Source: Gracilariopsis chorda
Taxonomy: Eukaryota; Rhodophyta; Florideophyceae; Gracilariales; Gracilariaceae
Direction of reading: 5' to 3'
Assembly (NCBI GenBank): GCA_003194525.1
Contig: NBIV01000338.1
Coordinates: forward strand, 1-64,000
Length of the DNA: 64,000 nucleotides
Numbering within the stretch: position 1 is the stretch's first letter; every line of letters starts with the position of its first letter. Made by a program: the position numbers and the translations under genes. Below the pieces are notes generated by a model that did no database searches, was not told the origin of the DNA, and worked only from the letters and a program-made list of their open reading frames with translations. Shown one piece after another: positions 21,614-32,543 of the stretch.

Positions 21614-22714
21614 ATGGGCCCAGAAGGGTCTGTATCTGCAGAGTCTAGCAGCAGTCTCAACCACGCTCCAAGGTTTGTTTCGAACGTGACTTCAAAAGTT
21701 CGCTACCGCGATACATTGCGTCGGTGGATGCGTATGATGACCAAGTTTTCAAAGGTTGATAACAAATGGAAAGCAATTTTTGAAGGGGCAGGTCATATCA
21801 TCTACATGGCATGCGATGAGACAGCACAAAACATGCTTAAGAATGCAGAGACGTCAGGTGTCCTTTCTCTTGACGGATGGACGGAAGACCAGAATAATGA
21901 GCGTCTGATTGAGAGCATTCTAGAAGTGATAGCCAAGGACAGTCCGACGGAGTCAATCAAAAGAGAGGTTGACTTACTAACCGCTATTTAAGAATGTGAA
22001 CGTAAGCCTAACGAAAAGGTTTCAGCATTTGCAAGCCAATTTTCCGGTGCAGTGGCACGCTATACAAACCACACGGGGGCCATAAGCGATGCAATAAGTA
22101 GACAGATCGCAATACTCATGCTTCGCAACGCCAACCTTACACCGGACTCAATGAACGCTCTCGTTTTTCAGCTTACGTCTATGGGTAACGCATCTAAGGT
22201 TGATCGATCTGCACAACTCACTGTCTTGGAGGTCGAGTTGAAGTCTTTAGCCGCACTACTTGCGACTGCGAGCGAAGACAATGATCATAACCTCAGAGTT
22301 CTAACGATTAAGGTGAATGATGCGGTGAAGAAGATTCAAGATCAACGATCCTGCAACGTTCCCATGTTTACCCAGGATGTTGCGTCTGAATACATATCAC
22401 ATGTGGACAACGCGCAGCAGAAAAGTAATATTGGTACCCAGCCCAAAGTCCAAGGCTCCATGTTTGGAAAAAGAGGCATCAGCACCCAACCTGGCCGAGG
22501 ACAATTTATTAAGAGGCTCAAAGAGGAGAGCCCTTGTCGCGCATGTGGAGAGCTTGGACACTGGTACAAGGACAGGGAAGAATGTTTGGAGAAAATGCGC
22601 AAAAGACGCTCTCAGAACAAGGCTGAGAAGGCGAGACGAGTCCTAGATGACGACCCACCTAAGGCCGATGACGCCAAGAACGAACGGGTCATGAAGTCGC
22701 TTTTTCCGCAGTGA
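21614..22714 (+). pseudogene. Copia gag with zinc knuckle, one in-frame stop
   Basis: The frame is open from 21347 (inside the LTR) and has an ATG at 21614, four bases after the LTR. The N-terminal half has the helical capsid-like pattern of Copia gag (ILEVIAKDSPTESIKREVD). A TAA at 21989-21991 interrupts it. The same frame then continues (PNEKVSAFASQFSGAV) to 22714. Near the end CRACGELGHWYKDREEC is a zinc knuckle with CX2CX4H and seven rather than four residues before the last Cys. A TGA ends gag at 22712-22714. pol follows in the -1 frame, reachable from a CTTTTTCC run just before the stop. Confidence 0.85.
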
Positions 22715-25700
22715 GGCCAGGCAAGCTCCGCCCTGACCTCAACCCAATATTAGATGAAGGAGCACCAACGTCTACGGGTGGGATTGAAGAAGCGACCTAG
22801 TTGTGCGATGCACTCGGGATCCCGCTGATCTTGGAGCCCCCTCGTGACCTCTACCTCCACGGATGGGGCAACACTGGAGCAAACGCCCGGCCGATTATAT
22901 GCTCCTGGGTCCTTGTCATCAATGATCTGAACGGTCTCCCCACAGCAATCCCCTTCGATTTAGTTGACGGATCATCACCGCTACTGATCGGCTTAGACCT
23001 TAAACGTTACTCGGATACGCTTAACCGCGCGAATCCAGCTACAATCCGTTTTCGACGTGCGATGGATAATGCTGACCGGGTTTTCCAAACTTACATCGGT
23101 CCTGATAGCTGCGGCAATGACCGACTTCGTATATACATCATACCGCATCATGCATCTACCATTCACTCGCTGTTGGGAAATGCTGATGGGGAAATGGATA
23201 AGAATACAATGAAAAAGATCCACCGATTTACCCATGCCACTTCTACCGAAATGAAGGCCTTGCTGGAAGACGCAGATAAACTGAACGACAACCTATCCCA
23301 CATGTGTGACACCATTTACGAAGCTTGTGATATTTGTGCGTCGTCAGGTCGACCAGCCCCTCGGAAGAAGATATCGATCAGCCACGTGAACGAGGCATTC
23401 AACGAATCAGTACAAACAGATTTCCTCGTAGCATACATTGGAGTGGAAAAGTATGAAGTTTTGAACATCATCGACGCTGGCACGAACTAAGGAGAGCGAG
23501 TCATCGTAACTAAAACAAACGCAGAGGAATTATCGAACAAGCTGGAATCGGAATGGATATACCATCATGGTGCGCCGAAGTCCTTTAGCGCCGACCCCGA
23601 GTTCACAAGGCCGGTTCTGACCAAGCTACTATCCTCACATGGAATTGTGATTGAAGACCGACCAGCGCGATGCTCCTCTAAGAATGGTAAGGTGGAGCGC
23701 AACAACGGCTTGTTCAAGTCCGTTCTGTCACGTATTGCGAAAGAGAGAACAACCGCCGCCCCCAATACGCTCGTTGCACGTGCATCTTTTCTCTTCAACT
23801 TGTTCCACGGCAAGAGTATACTGAGCTCATTCCAGCTTGCGAGAGGATACTCACCATCGCTTTTGGGAATGCCTTCGACCAGAGTCCCTGAAGAGCTTCT
23901 CAGAGCACATAAGCGCACCACGGCGACGCGAGCGCTTCAGAAGGTCTTAAAAGCACGCAATAGCCACCTGCTCCCTCCGCACACTATCAAGCCCGGTACA
24001 GCCATTTGGGTATATTATAACACCTCTAAGCAGAACGATCCTGTTCGATGGGTCAAAGCCACAGTGAAAAACACGACGCCTTTCTACGTTCGATGCAGAA
24101 GATCTAATCGCGGCCCGCCCATGAGAGTGGCATACGAACACGTGAGACTGGTCCCAGATAGTAAGCTGGCAGAAGAGTTACAAGAAGGCATCCTGGAAGA
24201 CGTACTCGCGGAGGATGCTCCTCCACCCCCTACGGAAGAAGAAACTGAACAATTAGCAGAGGAAGAACAGATGACGCTGGATGTATTTGGGCCAGACAGC
24301 GCTACTGATGATGCAGGATCGGCAAACCCACCTGCACGCTCATCGTTCCTCAGTACCGCAGTCGTTGGAGACCCAGCCCGGGATATTGGACAACCCGCAG
24401 CAGAGGGCCCTCCTGAGAGCGAAGAGGTAGAGCTCAGCTCAGATGAGCAGTGCGTGTTGAACGATATTTACAACGCGATCGGCAATGCACAGGTTACTCG
24501 GAAAAAGATGGACTGCGCGCCACAGTGGATCCTGGATAAGGCTGTCAACGAAGAGTTAGAGAAGGCTTGGAAGGGAGCATATGTCGAAGTCCATGAGTCA
24601 ATGGTGCCCAGAGACGCTAATGTGATCGGTTCTCATGTGGTGTACAAGGTGAAGAGTGAAGAGAAAGAACGAAAACGCATGAAAGCCAGACTTCGTCCCC
24701 ATGGAAATAGAGATAAAGAGAAAGGAAACATTCGCAACGATTCGGCAAACGCGCAGTTCGACATTATTCGAATTCTCCTGTCATTAACTTCGATCCTGAA
24801 ATTTTGCATTGGATGCATTGACATCAAAGGTGCGTATCTGCAGAGTGGACCCCTCAAACGTGATCTCTACGTAAGGCCACCAGCCGAGTGGAATGGCAAA
24901 CGCGGCATCCTCTGGAAGCTCGTCAAGCTCCCGTATGGGATCAGCGAAGCTGGAAGGCAGTGGCCTACCGTGATGGAGCACTGGCTACTGTCTGAAGCAA
25001 ACTTTTCACGGGCTTTTGGAGTAAGCCAACTCTATATACGTCGAAATAAGGATGGATATATTACGATGTTACTCGCCAAACTTACTGATGACCTCCTTTT
25101 CTCTGGTTCTGTTTAAGACATGCGTGATTTTGCAGACGAGATTGGCACTCGGTTTAGGATCAGCAAGGCAATTATCAATGAGGAAATTAAGTTCAATGGT
25201 TGCACCATCTCGCAAGCCGAGGGCTTTACCATACAGATTTCTATGGAGGATTATGCAGCCGGTATAAAGCCCATCAATATCAGCAAGAATAGAAGAACAA
25301 TGCGAAAGGATAAAGCACAGCCGCATGAGATTGCAGCTTATCGAGCTATGGCAGGAGCCCTCATTAGGCTCGGATGCGGAGCACTACCGCAAGCGGCGTA
25401 CTTTGGATCGTTGATGCAGCAAAGAATACCACAACTGACATTCGAGCAACTGCTTGATGCAAATCGTACGCTCTCTGAATTAAGCAACCTACGGGCAGTG
25501 ATCACGTTTCATCGCCCGTTAGAAGCAATCAGCTTTGCTGAAGTGGTATCATTCTCTGACGCCTCGTTTAATATTTCAGCTAGTCAACAGTACGGACAGA
25601 CTGGTTTCGTCACGGGTATTCGTTACATAACATCAACAGGAGACGCTACAACTTTTCACCTGGTAGATTGGGCTAGCATAAAGCAAAGACGAGTATCACA

Positions 25701-26085
25701 TTCGTCATATGGGGCTGAGATTATTGCGTGCACAGAAGCGGATGATCGGGGTTATCGCATCAAGGCCACGCTAAAGTCCATATCCCCAGCAGACGCGTTC
25801 TCACATATTCTGAACGTGGATTCAAAAGGGCTATTTGATACTATCACAACACTCCACGAAGGAAAAGAATACAGGCTTCGGCAGACCGTACAGCGCATCA
25901 GAGATTCCTTTGAATCGAAAGAGCTTGATTCTTTACTTTTGATTCAAGGGAAAGCGAATGTCGCAGACGCCCTGACAAAGAATAATCCGACGTCTCACCG
26001 ACTATTTAACAGAGTAGCAGCGACGGGAATGCTACTGCTCCCGAACCACAAATCTTTTGGTCTCAATAGTGATACTTGGACGTAG
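22711..26085 (+). pseudogene. Copia pol: protease, integrase, RT, RNase H, three in-frame stops
   Basis: One frame with stops at 22798-22800 (TAG), 23488-23490 (TAA) and 25114-25116 (TAA). Protease: NPILDEGAPTSTGG with the D-x-G-A site near 22756. Integrase: HRFTHA...CDICA zinc ligands, then QTDFLV, SADPEF and NGKVERNNG for the DDE triad. RT (24600-25116): IKGAYLQSGPL, KLPYGISEAGRQW and KLTDDLLF, where the Asp pair is kept but the usual Y/F-V-D-D start is L-T. RNase H: VVSFSDASFN, YGAEIIACTEA, NVDSKGLF and the final GKANVADALTK. The end is a TAG at 26083-26085. Confidence 0.9.
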
Positions 26086-26109
26086 TTGCAGCAAAAATTT
26101 GCTGCAACT
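26084..26109. repeat. Perfect inverted repeat just before the 3' LTR
   Basis: AGTTGCAGCAAA, two bases, then TTTGCTGCAACT: a 12-bp stem starting within the pol stop codon and ending eight bases before the 3' LTR, where a purine-rich plus-strand primer tract is normally found. Confidence 0.9.
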
Positions 26110-26117
26110 ATAGGTTA

Positions 26118-26436
26118 TGTAAGACTACGCTGTTGCGGAGCACGGAGGGCTCCATGAATTCGAAGTGATGTAATGCAAATCACAAATCTATTGATTAATA
26201 CAAGTTTGAATAGGGCGACAGCGCCCATTGCAATTATCAGCATGAACGAGGCCAGACAGCGCCCACGCGAACGGGCAAAAGCTCGAAGATACAAAAGGCC
26301 TAGCCTTAGGCCGAGTAAACCTGATGGAGTCGAGCAGCGACGAGCACAGCATTGTGCTGACCTGTTTGATTGCCCTGAGCCAACTTTGCAGACACATCCC
26401 TACGTCATGAATCACTACAATGACCAAACTGTGACA
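26118..26436 (+). repeat. Copia 3' LTR
   Basis: 319 bp and nearly identical to the 5' LTR. Visible differences are TGTGAG/TGTAAG at the start and two changes in GAACAGGCACAAG/GAACGGGCAAAAG. The following five bases repeat the target duplication ACAGT. Confidence 0.95.
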
Positions 26437-26441
26437 ACAGT

Positions 26442-26620
26442 ACAGTCAACACACGCATAAAGACACCAACGTTTTTCTTCTCAAAACTTTCGTCCTTTTG
26501 CCATTGAACCCTGCTTTTCAGCCTGTCACGCAAGAAATTGAGTTTAATCAGTTTCAGGATATACTTGATGTCTATATGGGTTTTATGGGAAGGGAAATAT
26601 TATAAGAAAACACACTTTCG
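26442..26620 (-). pseudogene. Probable gag 5' part of the Gypsy, split off by the Copia
   Basis: When the Copia and one ACAGT are removed, a minus-strand frame runs from here (LKLIKLNFLRDRLKSRVQW) across the junction into the left flank (KKSKIYKNQ). It is helical and charged, as gag would be. The link rests on frame continuity alone. Confidence 0.45.
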
Positions 26621-27479
26621 CAATTTTATGTACTAGTAGTCTAAGTTCCAGACTCTAGCTGTAGTACAGGAACCCTAAAATAAACTTGGATACGTGGATA
26701 GAGTGACAAAGAAGACACAGAATGAAATCTTTTGTAGATTATCTTTATTGTAAATGAACAAACTAGTTACATGCTAGAGTACAGAATCATAGATAGCTCT
26801 CTTACTCCAGTAAAAAAGGTCTATAAAAGACTTCTTGCTCCGAACGAAGCAAGAAGTCCGGGACCAAGTTGCAACTTCGCAAGTCCACCCTTTTTGAACT
26901 TTAGCTAGTTTCCTATCCCAAGCTCTGATTTATACAGTTTTTTCATTTTCAGCCATCACAAGAATCCAATAAGTACACCACATTATTGTTATTATCCATA
27001 AGTAAGTGAATCTATTCTACCTGGTACACTAGCCTATGCGTTTTTCAACGACGTATCTATCTTAACCCTTCGCATTTTCTGTTCAATTCTTGAGAGATTG
27101 TTACGGTCTGATATGAAGCTTGCACGTGACTGAACACACTTTTTCAGGTCATCCTTGGAATTGCTGGCTAAAATGTTCTCTTAAATCCACTCTGCTGTTG
27201 AGAAAAATTTCAGCATCAAATTGTTGATCGATGAAGTTTATCACCCGCCGTCGCAGTAATGTCGGATCCCGGCTCTCGGTTCTTTTCTTCAATTTATTTT
27301 TCATACAACTCTCACCGTTTTTGAAAAGTGGCGAAGTGCTTTAGGGTCACACCCTGTTGAAGAGGTGCTTTGAGGTTCGACACGACTGTCTGCTTAAGCG
27401 TGCTCGCGGTGGCTTTGTCTGGGTCATGTCTCATTGCTTAGCCACAACGTAAGCCGTTCTGTGCACAGAATTATAATTT
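26621..27479. other. No gene recognised
   Basis: AT-rich DNA with many stops in all frames. The missing LTR of the Gypsy would be expected here on its 5' side, but I could not identify it. Confidence 0.4.
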
Positions 27480-27582
27480 TTGAGCTGTACGCGCAACGTG
27501 GATCAACGAGAAGCAAAACACAAACAAAAGGAGTAGAGCTTGCCGTTACTGAAGCAATACCCACGTTGCGCATACAGCTCAA
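27480..27582. mobile_element. Short MITE-like element with terminal inverted repeats
   Basis: A 103-bp unit begins with TTGAGCTGTACGCGCAACG and ends with the inverted counterpart CGTTGCGCATACAGCTCAA, giving roughly 22-bp terminal inverted repeats with one mismatch. The interior matches the copy at 16622-16745. No coding capacity, so mobilisation would depend on another element. I could not see a clear target duplication. Confidence 0.7.
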
Positions 27583-29199
27583 CACGACAAAGAAGCTTTG
27601 TGTTGAATTTTACCCATATTTCCTCATACGCTTGAACTCATCCTGTAAATCGATGTCAAGTGCAGATACTCATGGAGTAATTTTTCGCCCTCTTCTTTCT
27701 GTAGCTTTAAATTACTGGGGCTTAAATTTTCACCTTGTGCGCTTCGGGAAAGAGAAAATTTGTTGTTCTAGATTCCTTACGATATCCCTTGAACCGATGT
27801 TTGCGGTTCTTCCAGTAGCGACTGGCACGTTTGATGTTTGCCTTGTAAGTATCTCAAGAGAGGCAAGGAAAATATCTCACAGCTCTAGCTATAATGTGCT
27901 TTTTGCCGTTGGTGATAGCTTCATAAATCATTCACTGCACAATGGTTGCTTTGTTTGTGCTTGTCAAGAAATTTGGCGCACTCTTTGGTTCGGTGAAACT
28001 GTTTCGGGTGGTGAAGTTGTATATGCCTTGATTTTGGTATTTGACTCTGCGTCTGCTGATGTCTTTGGCGCACTGTCAGTCGTTGTGAAGAGGTAACATG
28101 CGATTGGATGCTGTGAGGCCATACGGGCGAAAGCGTTAAGCAACAGTGAGGCATTGAGAGCTATATTTGTTGTTTTTTGACAATTGGGGTGAGTGTGGCT
28201 CTGAGGTGAGCATTGGAGGGTCTTGATGCACGGGGTGAGTTCGAATTCAGCACCAGTGCCATCTTGATTCACACTATTTCTGTATGGGGTCGTGATAACC
28301 ACACACTCAATAGTGTGGAACACACTAATCTGCCAGTGTACTACCTTCCGATAAGAAGCCTGCCCGTTTATCACGCATCAGAGATGAATGCGTAATCTCA
28401 ATTCTCTCTCCTTCTTCTTCTCTCTCTTCCTCTTCTTCTTATTCTCCATAAATATGGTCTGATGCAACCAATTATGTTAACACCAGGAAAGTTATCCCAC
28501 GGAGAGTTCTCCCTCCTGAGAAAAGTCAAAGCTTTGCCTGCCATTTTCTAATGGACTCCAAAAATGAATGATGCTTTCTTTCTTGTGATGTAGGTAACTC
28601 ACCTCGCCGAGAGGCATTGGTCAGCGGGCATCGAAATAAGAAGCGGTTAACATCTTTTTTCGCCTTTGTGCCGCACTCGTATCAAGCATTCTTGTTGTTC
28701 ATGTACGATCCGACAGGTGTGGTGACTGTACATGAGAGTTCTCAAACTGCGAGAGCGTCACCTCCGCATACCTGCAGTGTCAGCGAGCTCCAGTTCGAAG
28801 CTATTATTGCTTCAACATCTTCAGCCATGTGCCCTCGGCAAGCACATGAGCGGCCACTGCTCAGCGGGTAACCACCGTGGGTACTTTCCACAGAAGAACG
28901 TAAAGCCGGGATTGAGTCCTGCATCGGGGACACCCCCAGTTCACTACAAAAATAAAGCATCTTCGTTTTACCTTGGCCAGCAAACCTCTGAAACTCGTTA
29001 TTGATGCACGTTGTGTCAAACAGAACACTAACATTTGGAAGCAGGACGCAGAGGAAAGGGTGTACTACGGGCCTTTTACAGGTACGCGATTTGTCATTGC
29101 CGATTTATTCTATTGAGAAGCTACATAGAAACAGGTTGAAGGAACCGAAGCTCTTCACGTTTCTTGGGGTCTACCCTCCGTGAACGACAATCCTTCTGC
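27583..29199. other. No gene supported; long chance frames
   Basis: Frames of 136-220 codons occur on both strands (for example 27434-28096 plus and 27964-28374 minus), but they overlap each other and show no domain, and the plus one includes the MITE. A TTCTTC-rich stretch lies at 28400-28442. I call no gene. Confidence 0.4.
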
Positions 29200-29898
29200 T
29201 TACAAATCGAGAGAGATGCCGCAGATCTCAGTCACTAGATCTTCCACCTTCTCGGACAGTTCATCGTAGTCATCAACGGTGAACACGCCTCCAGTTTCTC
29301 CAGCAACCTCGCTCAAAATACGCTCGCCTTCCTTACCAGGGTATCCAATGCTAACGGTTGAAATTTCACCGCCGACTTTGCGCCTGAAGTTGTTGGCACG
29401 GCGAATAGGGTCACCTCCCAACGTGTTTCTTCCATCGCCAATCACCACCATCTTGTTCACAATGTTTGCGTCGGCCGCATTCTTCCTTGCTCTACGCAGC
29501 TGTGAGTGACAGAACACAATGCCAGATCCGACTGAAGTCTGGGAGTCGTGCCTGTATGGCGAAAACCCGACTTCTGTGTTGAAGGTGGCCACGTCACCGG
29601 TCATAGACGCGATCTTGTACGTGCGTCTTCCATACTGTCCGGCGGCAAATTTGGTTCGGCGGTCATTGCCAAGAATAGCAGTGATATCGAGGATGAAATC
29701 CCTTCCTTTGGAGAACTGCTGCTTAGTTACAGAACCACTTGTGTCCAAGGCAAAGCAGACATGAGCGAGACATCCACGGGCTTCCACTGCTTCTGAAGCA
29801 GTTCTTATGGTGTTTTGGTATCTGAGCTTTGCTTCTTCAACAGATCGGCAGCTGGCGTACGCAAACAGCAAAGCGAGAACAAAGAAACACTTTATCAT
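29200..29898 (-). CDS. Secreted von Willebrand factor A-domain protein
   Basis: An intact 232-residue ORF. Residues 1-17 (MIKCFFVLALLFAYASC) form a signal peptide. The vWA domain fills most of the rest: VCFALDTSGSVTKQQF holds the metal-ion (MIDAS) motif D-x-S-x-S, followed by FAAGQYGRRTYKI, a VGSGIVFC helix, VVIGDGRN and a final strand ending at ISTVSIGYPG. Cysteines (ARGCLAHVC, VFCHS, TEICG) suggest disulfides in an exported protein. Such proteins bind ligands or matrix through the metal site. No other domain is present, so it is a single-domain secreted vWA protein. A TATA-like box lies about 100 bases upstream. A paralogue lies about 1.2 kb away in divergent orientation. Confidence 0.85.
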   Translation of the reverse strand: MIKCFFVLALLFAYASCRSVEEAKLRYQNTIRTASEAVEARGCLAHVCFALDTSGSVTKQQFSKGRDFILDITAILGNDRRTKFAAGQYGRRTYKIASMTGDVATFNTEVGFSPYRHDSQTSVGSGIVFCHSQLRRARKNAADANIVNKMVVIGDGRNTLGGDPIRRANNFRRKVGGEISTVSIGYPGKEGERILSEVAGETGGVFTVDDYDELSEKVEDLVTEICGISLDL

Positions 29899-29998
29899 TT
29901 TTGTGATTGCGTTTGCGGTAGATGGTACTGGTTAGGAAGACTGATCAGATGAGTAGTTGAGGTGAGTTGAAGTTTAGCCGACTGAACCACAAGCTGGG

Positions 29999-30007
29999 CT
30001 ATTTATA
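29999..30007 (-). promoter_or_regulatory. TATA-like box for the vWA gene
   Basis: On the minus strand this reads TATAAATAG, about 100 bases upstream of the ATG at 29898. Position and sequence fit a core promoter, but no other element was identified. Confidence 0.45.
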
Positions 30008-31122
30008 CAGAGGTCAAATGTGCTTCTGTTCTTCGACTATCGCCTCCTGCATCAGCTATACGTTGAGTTGGATCAACAGAAAGCAAAGTCCAACAAAAGA
30101 TTGTTGCTGGCTTCTATTCATAGAACAAGAAAGAGCTTCTGCATATTAGGTGACCGCCAATCTTCTCCATTAAAACCACGTTGTGCATTCGACCTAACCC
30201 ACAGGTATGGCAATTTGAAAATACAGGTCATGAGCAACATGAAAAATGTTACCGGATCAACTTCCGCTTCATGTGTCATGAATTTTTTCCGTGTGTGCTC
30301 TGCCTGCGTGAACCACAGCCACTGTACTTTGCACCCCTTACGAACTCGAAAACTTCTCCTATCACGTTTGAAACGTGATAAATATCTTCGAAACCGAACT
30401 TGGAATTGTTAGCGTCGAGCTGTACACTGGGAACCACTCTGCTTGTATTATTATACAGCTAAACAACGTTACGTTGAGAACAGTCTTACCCTCGGGAGTA
30501 CGTCCCTTGCTCACGGGCGTACACCATGAACGAGATTTACTGTATTGCTTCTGCATGGGTGTCACGATGGAGGTAGACTGTGCCACAGCTTTAAGACAGA
30601 ATGAAGTAGGTTCCGACCCCCAAAGCCACCAGCGAGCATACTGTATATGCGTACCTTGTGCAGTGCACACTCCTGGCGACAGTGTTTGATGAAATGTCCT
30701 GAGCGCACAAGCTCTTGTGGCGTCGACGCGTTCGCGCACCGCTGGTGTTGACCTTACTAATTTTATACTGTGGTTTGACTGGCGCAAACTGGAAACGCCT
30801 CTGTGATCCTTTTGTATGTAACAACATGTAAAGCCAGCAAACTCAAGTCCAACATTGTTACGGCCGCCATACCTCACCTCCGTTTCGGAGATGCTCTATG
30901 GAACCTGGGCTGCTGGAACCATTGGCAGGAGGAACTAGTTTTTGAGACATGATAAACTGTCAACATTTTTCGCGAAAAGCAAGCATGCCATCGATATGTA
31001 GTCTGTTTTCGATTTCCGTGGTGCTTCTATGTCAGAGATTCCGTTCACCAGCCTCAAAACTCGCTTTCTGCCTCTTGTTACCGTGGCTTCTTCCCCAAAC
31101 AAAGCTCTCCTACTGTGCTCAA
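30008..31122. other. Intergenic region between the two divergent vWA genes
   Basis: Overlapping short frames only. As the shared upstream region of two divergent paralogues it should hold both promoters. Only the TATA-like box of the left gene could be proposed. Confidence 0.4.
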
Positions 31123-31803
31123 ATGAATTCGTCAAGGTCCACGTACCTTCTGATGGCAATATGTGCCTATTACGCCTTCTTCCTTTCCGATCGCTCAGTC
31201 GCAGCAGACGCACTTTGTCCGGAACTCACACACGTTCCGAAATCAGAGAAAACTAAACGTCGTTTACCGTCGTGTCCCGTATCCGTATGCTTTGGGATAG
31301 ACGGAGGGATGCTAACAAGGACACAGGTCAGACTTCAAAGGAACTTCTTTCGAGATCTCTTGAAGTCTCTTTCGAGCCGAAAGAACGTCAAAGTAGCCGC
31401 TGTGGAGTTTGGAGCAGCAAACAGAAGGTTATTCAAACTTACTTCGGACTTGGCTGAAGCTATAGAGATAGCTTCAAATATTCCGTTCAGGGGAGATAAA
31501 CTTGCAAGTGTGAGTAGCTCGATTGTGTATTGCGACAGCATACTTCGCCATGAAGAAAATAGATCAGTGCGGATGGTTCTCTTTAGTGACGGAACTAATA
31601 ACCTAGGAGGCAGCCCAGAGCGAAGGGCAGAGGTTTTCCGAAAGAGGGCGGAAGGTGATATTATTGCCATCTCTCTGACGGACTCGGACAATAAGATACT
31701 GAAGGATGTTACTGCTAAGAACACTAGAAACATATTTGTTCTAGATTCAGATGAGTACGATCCGCTCATTAGAAAAGTGACTAATCGATTGTGTGATGTG
31801 TGA
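31123..31803 (+). CDS. Second vWA-domain protein, MIDAS site altered
   Basis: The frame is open from 30949, but the ATG at 31123 gives a better start: MNSSRSTYLLMAICAYYAFFL is a plausible signal peptide. The domain parallels the first gene: VSVCFGIDGGMLTRTQ aligns with VCFALDTSGSVTKQQ, then AAVEFGAANRRLFKL, VSSSIVYCDSILRH, LFSDGTNNLGGSPERRA and IIAISLTDSDNK. The D-x-S-x-S metal motif is D-G-G-M, so the MIDAS serines are lost. It is 226 residues long and intact. The paired arrangement, shared Cys positions and the shared GG-P-RRA stretch show it is a diverged paralogue. Metal-dependent binding is doubtful. Confidence 0.75.
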   Translation: MNSSRSTYLLMAICAYYAFFLSDRSVAADALCPELTHVPKSEKTKRRLPSCPVSVCFGIDGGMLTRTQVRLQRNFFRDLLKSLSSRKNVKVAAVEFGAANRRLFKLTSDLAEAIEIASNIPFRGDKLASVSSSIVYCDSILRHEENRSVRMVLFSDGTNNLGGSPERRAEVFRKRAEGDIIAISLTDSDNKILKDVTAKNTRNIFVLDSDEYDPLIRKVTNRLCDV

Positions 31804-32100
31804 TCATGTGATCCGATGCATAGAAGATGATTTAAATGAGTATACATGCATCGGTGAGAGCTGTGAGTGAATAAATGAGTCCGTCGTGCGTGCTGTGCGT
31901 TCGTACTATATTAAACAATCATGTTTACGACACAGCTTACGCTCATTTAAACGTAATCTAGCCAACGCAGAGTTCTAACTTAGCTTACGACTGCGATTTC
32001 AAAGAAACAAGCTGTGTTACTCCTCCCACAAACACTAAGTTTATTTAAGATCTTACGCAACCATGAGTACAAAAACCATGACTTCTAGTGCAGTTCACTT

Positions 32101-32543
32101 ATGTCAATGGCACTCGCGCAGAGCCTCTTCGCATGCAGTGCGTTCGTCGAGGATTGTAGAAGCTTTTCACCAACCCCGTCCATCTCATCATGAAAGAGGT
32201 AACGTACGCTTGGGATGAATGCATGGAGTGTGTAACCAATGCTGCGGTTCTTTGCTCGAAAGAAGGTGATTGCCACTATTCCGACTCTACAACCCGAAAT
32301 ACACAGCAATGCATGAAGCAGCAATTCTTTCAAGAATCGCAAGAGGCCTGTTCAAAGTTGCGTTTTCGGCGCTCTCCGCACTGCAAGAAACCGTGCTTGC
32401 TGTGTCTTCCCGAGGCAGTTTCGTTGCTCGAGAAGGACAATGACCGAGCACGTTCTGCTGTCCATATTGTTCACTATTCTTGGTTATATGCCATCAAAGC
32501 CCAGAAATATATCATACTCGTCTCTATTGGACCGGCGTGCTGA
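32101..32543 (+). other. Cysteine-rich ORF of uncertain status
   Basis: The frame 32190-32543 (117 codons) carries many cysteines in its first half (WDECMECVTNAAVLC, then CKKPCLLCLPEA). A short frame with ATG at 32101 (MSMALAQSLFACSAF) lies just upstream in another phase and ends as this one begins. It could be a small secreted cysteine-rich protein with an intron or frameshift, or chance. It lies beyond the vWA gene in the same orientation. Confidence 0.3.

Larger units (their letters stand above)
21292..26436 (+). mobile_element. Copia (Pseudoviridae-type) LTR retrotransposon with intact ends
   Basis: Two direct 319-bp LTRs (21292-21610 and 26118-26436) begin TGT and end ACA, differ at only about three positions, and are flanked by the 5-bp duplication ACAGT. 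The internal region encodes gag with a zinc knuckle, then protease, integrase, RT and RNase H in that order, which is the Copia order (integrase before RT). The coding region carries four in-frame stops and one frame change at the gag-pol junction. The element sits in the gag of the older minus-strand Gypsy. Near-identical LTRs indicate a recent insertion. Confidence 0.95.

Noticed and set aside
27434..28096. 220-codon plus-strand ORF
   Set aside because: It begins in unrelated DNA, runs through the MITE and overlaps a minus-strand frame of similar length. No motif or coding bias could be seen.
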